Assembly (NCBI RefSeq): GCF_001550065.1
Contig: NZ_LRUB01000033.1
Span: 1-64,000 of the forward strand
Reading direction: 5' to 3'
Source: Kordiimonas lipolytica
GTDB lineage: Bacteria > Pseudomonadota > Alphaproteobacteria > Sphingomonadales > Kordiimonadaceae
DNA length: 64,000 nucleotides
Shown: positions 10,268-18,673 of the stretch, piece after piece
How the letters are laid out: the number at the start of each line of letters is the position of its first letter
Position numbering within the stretch: the stretch's first letter is position 1
Made by a program: the position numbers and the translations under genes
Notes under the pieces: generated by a model
What the model was told of the DNA's origin: nothing
The model's input: only the letters and a program-made list of their open reading frames with translations
Database searches by the model: none

Positions 10268-10388
10268 TCTTTGCTCCAACGATTTGACAGCATTTTACGA
10301 CAAGAAGTGTCGGTTGCTTCCGTGGCGGTGTGCCCGCAAAGAAATTGGGGCTGGGTAGTCGATCGATTGCAATTAATGAAAGTGCCAT
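10251..10388 (-). CDS. Possible 45-residue ORF coupled to the GHKL ATPase
   Basis: An ATG at 10388 follows a strong ribosome-binding site (GGGGAGAA, about 5 bases away) and opens a 45-codon frame, MALSLIAIDRLPSPNFFAG onward, ending 17 bases inside the ATPase gene. It fills the only real gap in the operon (10268-10440). The protein is basic and Cys-containing near its end, with no family I recognise. It could instead be a leader that lets ribosomes reach the ATPase start. Confidence 0.35.
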   Translation of the reverse strand: MALSLIAIDRLPSPNFFAGTPPRKQPTLLVVKCCQIVGAKNAQGY

Positions 10389-10440
10389 GATTTTCTCCCC
10401 AATTGAATAGATGCATAGGCCCTCAAGTATTCTGACGACG

Positions 10441-11763
10441 TTAAGGGCATAAACTGATAGTCTCCACCCGTTCATAAAGGTCTGGGATGAAAGGAGGTCT
10501 GATCCGGAACTGGCTGCGCTTTTTGGCCTTCGGCGTAGTGGTCAGGTTTTCGACCTTGATACCGGGGTCGTAATAGATGGATTGTTTGGCCATGGCGGAC
10601 AGGAACTTTCCAAAATCAGTACCACTGCCCAAAGCTACGGTGTGGCCGTATCGGTATTGAGGTATTTGGCCGGGACCTTTCTCCGACGGGATATAGGCTG
10701 CCTGCGCGTGCTTTCGGTTCCATTTCTCAAGAAGGCTGCTGAAATGCCAAATGGCGGCATTCTCCCCACTGTCACCTTGGAGTGTAATCCCCCCGTTGAT
10801 ATCGAAAATTTTCTTAGTGTCAGGGTCATAGCCGGATAGGGTCAGTGTAAGACCTGTGGATGCTTGTCGTTCACCAAACTTGTGAACGCCCCCAAAATTG
10901 AACCGGTCCGGTTTGCCGCTTTTGTCGGGGTAGCCAAACTGCCTGATGAATGGAACTATTCCGGATTCCTTGTAGATTCCACCAGTGGGCTCGGGCGTCA
11001 TGAGGGTAATTGCACCGCCAGACAATGGGTTATCAAGCCTGGCTTTATGCTGCTTGATTTCCCAGCCCAGGAAGTCGGGTTCGTTGTCTCCGTTTGGGGT
11101 AACGCCGAGCAGGGCCTCCAGCGTATATCCCCCGCCATTTTGGGCTTTGTAGGGCTGGATGTTTCCAGTACTGTCCAGCTTGCAAGAATTTACCCAGCCC
11201 ATTTCATGAATTTCGCGCAGCTTGTCGAGTAGTTGCGTTCGAGTGTCTGCGTCGGTCTGTTCCTGGAATACAGTGCTGAAAACACCGTCACTGTCGTAAA
11301 CTTCAAGCTCACGAGACAATGGATTGTCAGCGCCGACTACATGGCCAATAATGCGCCGGTCGCGAGTAATGCCCAATAACATGATCCGTCCCGGAGCTCT
11401 GCTGGTGAGATAGCCTTTGGGGGCAAACTCGGCACCTTTCAGGAAGCCGGACATCCGGACTTCGGGATATTTGGGATACAGGATCAGCTGTGCGCTGGGG
11501 GCAGGGAAAAGGCCGCCATTTGCATTCATCCAGAAAAAAGGCAGATCGGCTTTGAAGCGGTCCCGCTTGCTGTCCTTGCGGCTTTCGTCAGCATAGACCT
11601 TGCCAAATGGCAGAAGCTGAAGCGCAGAATAGTTTCCGCCGAGATAGATCTGGTTCTTGGAGTTGTCATTCGGTGCGAGGCGCTTGAAGACAAGCGTTCT
11701 AACCCCGTGTTCTTTCATCAGGCCGACGACGACATCAAGCCGCGTGAGCTCAGTGAGTTCCAA
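10441..11763 (-). CDS. MvaI/BcnI-family type II restriction endonuclease
   Basis: About 440 residues. The family N-terminal sequence is seen (LAPNDNSKNQIYLGGNYSAL), as is a nuclease core DFLGWEIKQHK, which supplies the D...ExK metal ligands. I prefer the TTG at 11763 because GGGAG lies just upstream and it overlaps the vsr stop by only 14 bases; an ATG at 11808 would add 15 residues. MvaI and BcnI cut CCWGG and CCSGG as monomers, so a CCNGG-like target is likely but not shown. Vsr and a C5 methyltransferase lie directly upstream. Confidence 0.85.
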   Translation of the reverse strand: MELTELTRLDVVVGLMKEHGVRTLVFKRLAPNDNSKNQIYLGGNYSALQLLPFGKVYADESRKDSKRDRFKADLPFFWMNANGGLFPAPSAQLILYPKYPEVRMSGFLKGAEFAPKGYLTSRAPGRIMLLGITRDRRIIGHVVGADNPLSRELEVYDSDGVFSTVFQEQTDADTRTQLLDKLREIHEMGWVNSCKLDSTGNIQPYKAQNGGGYTLEALLGVTPNGDNEPDFLGWEIKQHKARLDNPLSGGAITLMTPEPTGGIYKESGIVPFIRQFGYPDKSGKPDRFNFGGVHKFGERQASTGLTLTLSGYDPDTKKIFDINGGITLQGDSGENAAIWHFSSLLEKWNRKHAQAAYIPSEKGPGQIPQYRYGHTVALGSGTDFGKFLSAMAKQSIYYDPGIKVENLTTTPKAKKRSQFRIRPPFIPDLYERVETISLCP

Positions 11764-12238
11764 TGCCACTCCCAACCCTTTCCCTGTTGTTCCCTGTGAA
11801 ACAAGCATAGGGGTTGTCTGATTTCAACCATGAAGTAACTGCACCGATAAGTTCTTCGAACGGATGACGCGTTCGACCCTTTAGCGCGCATTCCCAGATT
11901 TCGGCTACTCGCCACCCAAGGTCGTCTAGTTCCTTGCGAACAAGAGTATCTCTCATCCGATTGCTACCAATTTTTTTTTGCCAGAAATCTGTTCTGGTCT
12001 TTGGCCATTTGAACAGGTTGCAGTCATGGCCATGCCAGAAGCATCCCTGGACCATGATGACGGCACGGTACTTGGGAAGAAACAGATCGGGCTTGCCGGG
12101 AAGGCGCGTGTCATGCAAGCGGAAGCGGAACCCTTCGGCATGAAGTGCTTTTCGGATCAGGATTTCAGGTTTGGTATTTGTACCCCGGATGCCCGACATC
12201 ATCTGGCTCCGTTTTTCCCGGGATACAATGTCAGCCAT
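11750..12238 (-). CDS. vsr: Very short patch repair endonuclease Vsr
   Basis: A 162-residue protein with all Vsr landmarks: SREKRSQMMSGIRGTNTKPE, the metal-binding Asp in GKPDLFLPKY and the zinc/intercalation segment QGCFWHGHDC. Vsr nicks 5' of the T in T:G mismatches made when 5-methylcytosine deaminates, and so protects the sites of its partner Dcm-like methylase. It lies 8 bases downstream of the methyltransferase gene and overlaps the endonuclease gene. Length is standard. Confidence 0.95.
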   Translation of the reverse strand: MADIVSREKRSQMMSGIRGTNTKPEILIRKALHAEGFRFRLHDTRLPGKPDLFLPKYRAVIMVQGCFWHGHDCNLFKWPKTRTDFWQKKIGSNRMRDTLVRKELDDLGWRVAEIWECALKGRTRHPFEELIGAVTSWLKSDNPYACFTGNNRERVGSGIGTH

Positions 12239-12246
12239 TCTTCGAT

Positions 12247-13515
12247 CTATTCCGCAGCGACTTCACTTGGGTGGCTGGTGTTGGCAAGTATTCGTTGGAT
12301 GTGAGGCAACATATCTTTTGCAATTGCCTCAATCACCGGCACTACAACACTGTTCCCGAATTGCTTGTATGCTCTGGTATCAGAGACAGGGATGATCATT
12401 TCGGGTTTTCGCGAGCTGTCGTACCCCATAAGCCGGGCGCACTCACGAGGTGTAAGGCGGCGGGGGTTCTTTCCCTCCTGCTCGATCAGGATTTCACTTC
12501 CGTCCTTGTAATACCTTGCAGAAAGGGTGCGGGCAGTGTCATCCGGGCCATTCAGACCAAAGCCAAAACCATTACCAGCTGCCTGGTGCTTCTCCTTGTA
12601 TGCCTGCAGGTAGGCCCACAATTTGTCTGTCAGGGTATATTTCGGATTCACGTAGGAGGCAGCGTTTGCATTTTCCCGATCATCGCGGAGCAGATAATCA
12701 TGTGACGCTTCTGGTTCCTCGCCTTCATGGTGAAGAATGGAACCAAGCTTTGGGCCCTTGGTGGGGTCGGCAAACTTGAGTTTGTCAAAGTCGAACCCTG
12801 TATCTTCCCTGAAGCCAGCAATGAAGATGCGTTCCCTGTGTTGAGGGACGTAGCCTTTCGCATCGATCACTCTTGTACTGATCGCGTATCCAGCTTCCTT
12901 CAACGCACCTTCGATGACACGGAATGTATTGCCCTTGTCGTGAGACTTCAGGTTTTTCACATTTTCCAGAAGGAAGGCAGCCGGACGGTGGTGTTTGATA
13001 ATTCGCAATACGTCAAAAAAGAGGGTGCCCTGGGTTTCGTCCTCAAATCCATGAGCGCGACCAAGGGCATTCTTTTTGGAAACGCCAGCAATGCTGAAAG
13101 GCTGGCAGGGGAAGCCGGCAAGAAGGACATCGTGGGCCGGGATGTCTGCCTCGTCTACCTCGGTAATATCACCGACAATGTGATGGTCGTCATGGAAGTT
13201 GGCGCGGTAAGTCCTTTGGGCATAATCATCCCATTCACTTGTAAAGACACACTGACCGCCAACAGCTTCAAATCCGCGACGAATACCGCCGATCCCGGCA
13301 AACAGATCGATGAATGTGAAGTCAGGGTGGGGATTGCGGAACTGCTGTTTGTAGGCCAGCTTGTTACGCAGAATCTCATAGCAATGAGCTTTGGGTTCAA
13401 CTTCACCCTTTTCCCACCTATAGATGGTCTTTACAGTTACCCCCATCAGGTGGGCCGCTTCTTCCACCGACATCGCGTTATGCTCTCGCAATTCCTTAAA
13501 CGACATCTCCTGCAT
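12247..13515 (-). CDS. dcm: C5-cytosine DNA methyltransferase with N-terminal HTH
   Basis: A 422-residue protein. Residues 1-50 form an XRE-like HTH ([27 protein letters not shown]). The catalytic part follows with motif [16 protein letters not shown], motif [13 protein letters not shown] (active Cys), motif VI ENVKNL, motif [15 protein letters not shown] and motif [13 protein letters not shown]. It methylates cytosine C5 to protect host DNA from the adjoining nuclease. N-terminal HTHs in C5 methylases such as EcoRII and SsoII types repress their own promoter, and an operator-like repeat overlaps the promoter here. The ATG at 13515 has a GGGGAGAG ribosome-binding site. It is the first gene of the defence operon. 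Confidence 0.95.
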   Translation of the reverse strand: MQEMSFKELREHNAMSVEEAAHLMGVTVKTIYRWEKGEVEPKAHCYEILRNKLAYKQQFRNPHPDFTFIDLFAGIGGIRRGFEAVGGQCVFTSEWDDYAQRTYRANFHDDHHIVGDITEVDEADIPAHDVLLAGFPCQPFSIAGVSKKNALGRAHGFEDETQGTLFFDVLRIIKHHRPAAFLLENVKNLKSHDKGNTFRVIEGALKEAGYAISTRVIDAKGYVPQHRERIFIAGFREDTGFDFDKLKFADPTKGPKLGSILHHEGEEPEASHDYLLRDDRENANAASYVNPKYTLTDKLWAYLQAYKEKHQAAGNGFGFGLNGPDDTARTLSARYYKDGSEILIEQEGKNPRRLTPRECARLMGYDSSRKPEMIIPVSDTRAYKQFGNSVVVPVIEAIAKDMLPHIQRILANTSHPSEVAAE

Positions 13516-13577
13516 TTGGCTCTCCCCTGAAGTGTTGCCGCCACCAGGTTTATCGGCGGGACATATTTTGACATTAT

Positions 13578-13593
13578 GGGTTTTATAGTACCC
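13578..13593 (-). promoter_or_regulatory. Inverted repeat over the dcm -10 box (candidate operator)
   Basis: GGGTACTATAAAACCC on the minus strand has GGGT/ACCC arms around the -10 hexamer, 63 bp upstream of the dcm start. Binding by the HTH domain of the methyltransferase would block RNA polymerase. The arms are short (4 bp), so this is suggestive only. Confidence 0.4.
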
Positions 13594-13610
13594 AGTGAAT
13601 TCTATGTAAA
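13582..13610 (-). promoter_or_regulatory. Predicted sigma-70 promoter of the defence operon
   Basis: Minus strand: -35 TTTACA (13610-13605), a 17-bp spacer and -10 TATAAA (13587-13582), giving a start near 13575 and a leader of about 60 bases before dcm. Spacing is ideal and no other good promoter was seen between dcm and the next gene. Confidence 0.55.
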
Positions 13611-13661
13611 GGCATATTTGTTCACATTATGTTCTTTTTTCTGGGCATTTCAAATGCTCAT

Positions 13662-13955
13662 TTAAGGCCAAAACGGGTCAGCCAGCCACTTCGAGACAAT
13701 CTCTCTGTTGCTGCGGTCGAGAGAGCCTGCGGCCTCAATCAGGTCAAAATTCCATGAGTTTTTTCCCCACCAAACTGCAGCGAAAAATTTTGCCATAATC
13801 TGTTCTCCTCGTGACATGTAGCCTATTGCATCGGATAACTCGTCAGCCTTCATGCTACCTTCCGAAAAATCCCAAAACTCAAAAAGCTCCGGGCAAGAAC
13901 TGAGTAGTTTGGCGAACCTCTGATGTCCTTTTGTGAGGTAGTGCTTTGATTGCAT
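13662..13955 (-). CDS. Small conserved-looking hypothetical protein
   Basis: A 97-residue acidic/aromatic protein (FAKLLSSCPELFEFWDFSEGSM..., GEQIMAKFFAAVWWGKNSWNFDLIEAAGSLD) that ends in DPFWP. It has no signal peptide or membrane segment. It lies between the relaxase and the defence operon on the same strand. I recall no function; its position and style suggest plasmid or integrative-element cargo. The start is the ATG at 13955. It seems a real gene because codon use is regular and no competing frame exists. Confidence 0.6.
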   Translation of the reverse strand: MQSKHYLTKGHQRFAKLLSSCPELFEFWDFSEGSMKADELSDAIGYMSRGEQIMAKFFAAVWWGKNSWNFDLIEAAGSLDRSNREIVSKWLADPFWP

Positions 13956-14077
13956 GTTTGTTCCTGTCTTTTGTTGATATTAGATGATCGAGGCAATCGC
14001 ATATACACACAACGCTACTGCGTAGCAGGATAAAAAGCCTTTTGATAACAGTGGGTTAGAGTCTGTTTGTGGGCTGA

Positions 14078-14090
14078 TATCACAGTGATA
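14078..14090. promoter_or_regulatory. Palindrome TATCACAGTGATA beyond the relaxase stop
   Basis: A perfect 6+1+6 palindrome lies in the 145-bp gap between the relaxase stop and the 97-residue gene, with a second small stem (GCTAC-TGC-GTAGC, near 14014-14026). The palindrome could be an operator for the downstream small gene; no bound protein can be named. Confidence 0.3.
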
Positions 14091-14100
14091 ACCACTTGAT

Positions 14101-16863
14101 CTAAATGGACATTTTTATTCCGCTTTGAGGCTTCGGTGGCGGCTTTCTTTTCGCTGGTAAGCGCCGGGCCTTCATTTTGTTCGAGAAGGCAAAGGCCGCC
14201 TCGGTGATCTGTTGCATGAAACTGGATTGAGGTGCCAAGTCAACAGCGTGACGTGGTTTTGGCTGCAGGCTTTTCATCACCTGCATTTCGAGTGCCTCGC
14301 GGTTATCCGTATAGACATGAGCTCTGGAACGCGCCCGACTGACCTGGACGTATAGCGACTGTGCCGTGTTCATATGGGCCTTCTGACTGCTGGCTACCAC
14401 ATGCACCTCATCCACGGTTTTACCTTGGGCGGAATAGGTGGTCGAGGCCCAGGCATAGTCTATGTGGCGCATAGATGCTTGGTCTCGGTTCATGACTAGT
14501 ATTTCGCCGTTCTGCTTTCGCAGGCGAACTGTTTTATCGCCAACCTCTAGCACCTGGCATTGCGTACCGTTCATGATGCCGTGCCGGGGAAAGTTCCGTG
14601 TGAAGCGGATTTCGTCACCCTGAGCCAACTCGATTTGATCATGCTGGAAGACATCAATGGCGCCCTTCGCGTTGCCCGCGACGAGGTCAGGCCGCCAGGT
14701 CTTGATGTCGTACCCGACCCGCAGCCGGACACTGCCGTCCTGCTGATTGACTTGCAGCACCTTGGCATAGGTGCCGCGATCCACTCCAAGCCGGGCGTAT
14801 CGCTTGTTGAAAAGCACGACGTCCCCAGCTTCATAAAAGTTGGCGTCTCGTAGTTGGCTAACTGACATATTCTTGGAGGTGAGATGCGGCAGCATGACGC
14901 TGTCACCAGAAAGCTCGCCAATATATTGCTTGTGGGCGCGGACAATACTGTTCACCAAATGCCGCTCAACCCGAGTTTGTGTCAGGATCAACGATCTTTG
15001 TCGTTTATCCAGGGGCTGGTTTAGCCATGTTTGCGCAGCAAGGTAACACAGGTCTTGTTCGTCATTTTCCACGATGTCCGGTCCGAGCTTCTGGAACGCG
15101 GCAGCAATATCCTTCTTGATGGTGTCGATAACCGCACCTTTCAGGACCTCATTTTTCTGGCGCCTGATGGTTCGCACCTTCGCGCATTCCATACCAGCTC
15201 TTTGCAGCAACTCAAAAGGGCGACCTGCTTCGACCGCATTCAATTGCTCCCTGTCGCCAACCAATACGATGCGGGCGATCTGCAGCTTTTTCTGCAGTTC
15301 AAACAGGTCCGCCACCTGGTTGCTCGATAGCATACTGGCTTCATCGATAAGCAGGATCGATCCTGCAAACGCCGCCCGCGCGTTTTCTAATGCTGGTGTG
15401 CCTTCATCCAGCTTGCCATATTTGGTCAGAAAGAATTGCACCGTGTTCGCTGGTATCTGGGTCTCAGCTTGCAGAAGCTTTGCCGCCTGTGTTGAGGGCG
15501 CGAGGGCAATGAGGCGCTGTCGTTTCTGTGCCGCAAGGCGCAGTACCGCCGAGAGCAAGGTGGTTTTGCCAGTCCCCGCATACCCCTGAATACCGACCAC
15601 CCGCGACGATGAGGCGAGCACCTGTGCGACGGCCTGCAGTTGGTCCCTATCCAACGCCACGTCACGCACTGCCCGGGAGATTTCCAGCTCGGAATAAACT
15701 GGAGCTATTTTGCTACGTCCGTCTTTCTCATGGTCGAGCAAGGATGCTTCCAGTGCCTGCATGGCAGGTGTAGTCAGGAAATCGCCGTTCTCAGGTGCCG
15801 TCAGAATTGCGCCTTCTGCAATGGCCTGTTCGATGGCGTCTAGGACGAGAGAGCCAGCAATGTAGCCTCTAGCTCGTTTCAGGCACTCGACCGTCAAATG
15901 GCGTTTTTCAAAGACAGCGGCCATCTGTGAAAGGTGGCTCACAGCCTGGTCAATGATTGCTCTCGGACACACCGACGCTTTCACCGGTTCAATGTCTCGT
16001 AGAGCGTAGGCGTGATGAGGTAAAAATCCATGTTGTTCGGCCCGTACTAGCCAAGTTCGCTTTAGTTCTTTCCGGTCGATATTTTTCGGCTTTGCAGCTC
16101 GGGTGAACAGGGCGGCAAGGTCGGCCCGTCTGTGCGAGCTTTTCCCCGTCTCCTTGAGCTGTTCTAGGATTTCAGCACGGCGGGTCGAAAACTCTTCTGT
16201 AACATTTTGAGGGACACCCACAATCTCAAAGGTTCCTTTGCCCATGTCCCATCGGGTTTGGTAGCCAAGCTCGTGCAGGCGCCGGGCAAACTCATTTTGG
16301 TACAATGTCCCTGCCGCCAGTTTGTGCAGGAAAAGTCTATGAGTCTCTAGCGCCCGCACGCGACCCGAACTGTCTTCGGTTTGCTGCAGCAACAGGCAAT
16401 GCGTATGCAACTGTGGTTCCAGAGCGCGATTTTCATGATGCTCGAATGTAGCAAATAGCGCCCGGCATGATTGCTGCAAAGTCTGGCGCTTTTCCGACCT
16501 GTCATAAATGCGGTGCGTAAGACAATTCTGCTCGATATAAGCCAGAGCGGCCCTTACGGCCTCCTGGTGGGCATGCCTAATTTCGTCGCGGTCAAACGCT
16601 AGCGCCAAAATGCTGGTGCTCTTAGGGGCAGAAAAGACAATGTCAAAGCCTAGTACGGGTTTGCCGCGGACATCCGATGTCGCATTTTGGGCCACCTGGT
16701 CTGCAAAGCAGGATTGGTTTATTGGTCCGATCAGCTTTCTTGTTCGAGCTAATTCACCGAACCAAGCTGAGTCCCTCACTGTGTCGTCATTGACATAATA
16801 GTTATCCTCGGCGAGGTAAGCGAACACCTCGCCGTCGTGAATTTTTCGAATATTTCCGATCAT
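14101..16863 (-). CDS. MobF-family relaxase-helicase (TrwC/TraI type)
   Basis: About 920 residues with two domains. The N-terminal relaxase has tandem catalytic tyrosines (DNYYVND, near residue 22) and the histidine triad (FEHHENRALEPQLHTHCLL, near 165). The C-terminal RecD-like helicase has Walker A GYAGTGKTT and Walker B LLIDEASM. I prefer the ATG at 16863 (MIGNIRKIHDGEVFAY) since it places the tyrosines correctly and avoids overlap with the upstream gene; an in-frame start near 16917 is possible. It nicks oriT and unwinds the transferred strand in conjugation. No type IV secretion genes are in view, so transfer would need help in trans or genes outside the window. Confidence 0.9.
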   Translation of the reverse strand: MIGNIRKIHDGEVFAYLAEDNYYVNDDTVRDSAWFGELARTRKLIGPINQSCFADQVAQNATSDVRGKPVLGFDIVFSAPKSTSILALAFDRDEIRHAHQEAVRAALAYIEQNCLTHRIYDRSEKRQTLQQSCRALFATFEHHENRALEPQLHTHCLLLQQTEDSSGRVRALETHRLFLHKLAAGTLYQNEFARRLHELGYQTRWDMGKGTFEIVGVPQNVTEEFSTRRAEILEQLKETGKSSHRRADLAALFTRAAKPKNIDRKELKRTWLVRAEQHGFLPHHAYALRDIEPVKASVCPRAIIDQAVSHLSQMAAVFEKRHLTVECLKRARGYIAGSLVLDAIEQAIAEGAILTAPENGDFLTTPAMQALEASLLDHEKDGRSKIAPVYSELEISRAVRDVALDRDQLQAVAQVLASSSRVVGIQGYAGTGKTTLLSAVLRLAAQKRQRLIALAPSTQAAKLLQAETQIPANTVQFFLTKYGKLDEGTPALENARAAFAGSILLIDEASMLSSNQVADLFELQKKLQIARIVLVGDREQLNAVEAGRPFELLQRAGMECAKVRTIRRQKNEVLKGAVIDTIKKDIAAAFQKLGPDIVENDEQDLCYLAAQTWLNQPLDKRQRSLILTQTRVERHLVNSIVRAHKQYIGELSGDSVMLPHLTSKNMSVSQLRDANFYEAGDVVLFNKRYARLGVDRGTYAKVLQVNQQDGSVRLRVGYDIKTWRPDLVAGNAKGAIDVFQHDQIELAQGDEIRFTRNFPRHGIMNGTQCQVLEVGDKTVRLRKQNGEILVMNRDQASMRHIDYAWASTTYSAQGKTVDEVHVVASSQKAHMNTAQSLYVQVSRARSRAHVYTDNREALEMQVMKSLQPKPRHAVDLAPQSSFMQQITEAAFAFSNKMKARRLPAKRKPPPKPQSGIKMSI

Positions 16864-16882
16864 TTGGATACCCTTTTGCAGA

Positions 16883-17356
16883 TCAAGCCTTTGACTCATC
16901 GGAGCTACCGTAGTTCCCAAATGAAAAGTGTCCGCGTCGCGACAGCTGAATGTCGTGTGTGTGCAGGATTTGTTGAAGTTGGACTAGGTTGTGGTCGATT
17001 ACCTCAGAGCTGTGTTTTAGGTCGGTCACAACTTTCTCTAGTTCGCCAAAAAAATGGGAAAGGTCACCGCGTCCGGCTTTGTACTCGTCGTGCAGCTTTC
17101 TTGTGCTTGCAATTAGGGTGTGAATTTGACCGTCGCGAGCCTCCATGTAGCTTTTGATGCCTTCGAGATCGTCAGCGAACGCGGCTGCCGATGTAAACTG
17201 TTTATCGAGCAACTGAATGCCCGCGAGTGTCTTCTGAAACTTATTTGCAATCGCTTGAAACTCATCAATTTTTCCTTGTTGCAGCAATGCAATTATCCCA
17301 TGCGGTATTGCACAGGCGAGACAAATGAGAATGAAGGGCAATACATTAAGCGTCAT
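16883..17356 (-). CDS. Membrane-anchored coiled-coil accessory protein of the relaxase operon
   Basis: A 157-residue protein: an N-terminal hydrophobic helix (VLPFILICLACAIPHGIIALL) followed by a long charged helical region (KIDEFQAIANKFQKTLAGIQLLDKQF..., ELEKVVTDLKHSSEVIDHNL). The frame is open upstream to 17506, but that stretch is the shadow of another gene. The ATG at 17356 lies within the last codons of the ribbon-helix-helix gene, implying coupling. Its role is unknown. Position just before the relaxase suggests a mobilization accessory or inner-membrane docking function. Confidence 0.6.
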   Translation of the reverse strand: MTLNVLPFILICLACAIPHGIIALLQQGKIDEFQAIANKFQKTLAGIQLLDKQFTSAAAFADDLEGIKSYMEARDGQIHTLIASTRKLHDEYKAGRGDLSHFFGELEKVVTDLKHSSEVIDHNLVQLQQILHTHDIQLSRRGHFSFGNYGSSDESKA

Positions 17357-17627
17357 AATACTTCTCCACGACCTTTCGGGATGCCATTTTGATTTCTTCC
17401 AGCAATTGGGGGGCGACATTGTTTCCCAAGGTTGCTTCCAGCAAGAACAGCGTTGTCTGACATGTACGCAACGTCGCTTGCGCGATGCGCTCACCTCTCG
17501 ATCCATAGACCTGTATGGATAGAGCTTGAAGTATCCATTTGTTGCGACTTAACCCGGCTTCTTTAGCCGAGCGATCGAGAAGGTTTAAAAAACGGCGGTC
17601 AGTGCGAAAAATTACTTGTGTCCGTCG
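17346..17627 (-). pseudogene. Ribbon-helix-helix mobilization accessory gene with lost 5' end
   Basis: In a frame with no normal start codon I read a clear protein: TQVIFRTDRRFLNLLDRS, then AGLSRNKWILQALS (a ribbon-helix-helix signature), then LFLLEATLGNNVAPQLLEE and KVVEKYYDA with a TAA at 17346-17348. An in-frame TGA lies at 17628-17630, only 8 bp before the IS3 end at 17638. No ATG, GTG, TTG or CTG lies between that stop and the conserved part. Such proteins help relaxases bind oriT. I infer that an IS-associated event removed or scrambled the start; a rare ATT start is the alternative. Confidence 0.6.
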
Positions 17628-17692
17628 TCAGAACATTTGAGACAGGTTATCTCCATTGATCAGGAGGATTGGTCTCAGGTTTGTGTTTCAGT

Positions 17693-18673
17693 TTAGGCAG
17701 CTTGCATCTGGTGAAGCAAGCGTCTTTGCCTGATGGTGTTTTCTTTGATTTTTCTCCTTTTCTCCAGAATGGCTTGTCCCCTGCCGAAGTAGACATCGGC
17801 AGGCGTCAGATTGTTCAGGCTTTCATGATACCTATGATGGTTATAGTGCTTGATGAAGCTGGCGATCTGCCGCTTGAGATCACCTGGCAGATAGTAGTTC
17901 TCAAGCAGAAGTCGGTTCTTCAACGTCTGGTGCCAGCGTTCGATCTTTCCCTGCGTCTGCGGATGATAGGGTGCGCCGCGCACATGGCTCATCTTCTGGC
18001 TTTCCAGGAAGTGAGCCAATTCCTCCGCCACATAAGACGAACCGTTGTCACTGAGAAGTCTCGGTCTATGGCTGACCTTCGCGCTGTCACAGCCTGACGC
18101 CTTCAGGGCCAGCTTGAGCGTGTCTTTCACATCCTCGGCCTTCATGGTCGTGCACAGCTTCCAGGCGATCACATGGCGGCTGTAATCATCCAGGATGGTG
18201 GACAGATACATCCAGCCCCAGCCAATGACCTTCAGGTATGTAAAGTCCGTCTGCCACATCTGATTGGGTGCTGTTGTCTTGTCCCGGAATTCATCAGCCG
18301 CCCGGATCACCACCCAGTTGGGGCTGGTGATCAAATCCTGTTCTTTCAGCATGCGGTATACACTAGCCTCAGAGACAAAATATCTCTGCGTGTCAGTGAA
18401 GCGTACTGCCAGTTCGCGGGGTGACAGATCAGGCTGTTCAAGCGCCATGTCGGTGACTTGCTGCCGAACCTTTTCTGGTATGCGGTTCCAGACCTTGCCT
18501 GGCACAGATGGCTTGTCGTCCAGCGCGTCTGGGCCGTCCGTCTCCAGCTTGTCCAGCCAGCGATAGAATGTTGGGCGCGATACGCCCAACATCTCCAGTG
18601 TTTGCTTGACCGGCAGGTGGCTCTCGCCCACTAACCGGATGATCTCACGCTTCTCAGCACCCGCATACCTCAT
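17693..18673 (-). CDS. IS3-family transposase OrfB (rve integrase core)
   Basis: A 326-residue DDE recombinase. HTH segments at the N-terminus (LEMLGVSRPTFYRWLDKL) precede the catalytic core, with Asp in WQTDFTYLKV, Asp in LLSDNGSSYV and Glu in HPQTQGKIERWHQTLK. The start overlaps the orfA stop as ATGA, so expression is by reinitiation rather than the -1 frameshift common in other IS3 groups. Full length. Confidence 0.94.
   Translation of the reverse strand: MRYAGAEKREIIRLVGESHLPVKQTLEMLGVSRPTFYRWLDKLETDGPDALDDKPSVPGKVWNRIPEKVRQQVTDMALEQPDLSPRELAVRFTDTQRYFVSEASVYRMLKEQDLITSPNWVVIRAADEFRDKTTAPNQMWQTDFTYLKVIGWGWMYLSTILDDYSRHVIAWKLCTTMKAEDVKDTLKLALKASGCDSAKVSHRPRLLSDNGSSYVAEELAHFLESQKMSHVRGAPYHPQTQGKIERWHQTLKNRLLLENYYLPGDLKRQIASFIKHYNHHRYHESLNNLTPADVYFGRGQAILEKRRKIKENTIRQRRLLHQMQAA

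Noticed and set aside
17357..17506. N-terminal extension of the membrane accessory protein upstream of 17356
   Set aside because: This stretch encodes the ribbon-helix-helix protein in another frame, with far better family sequence.
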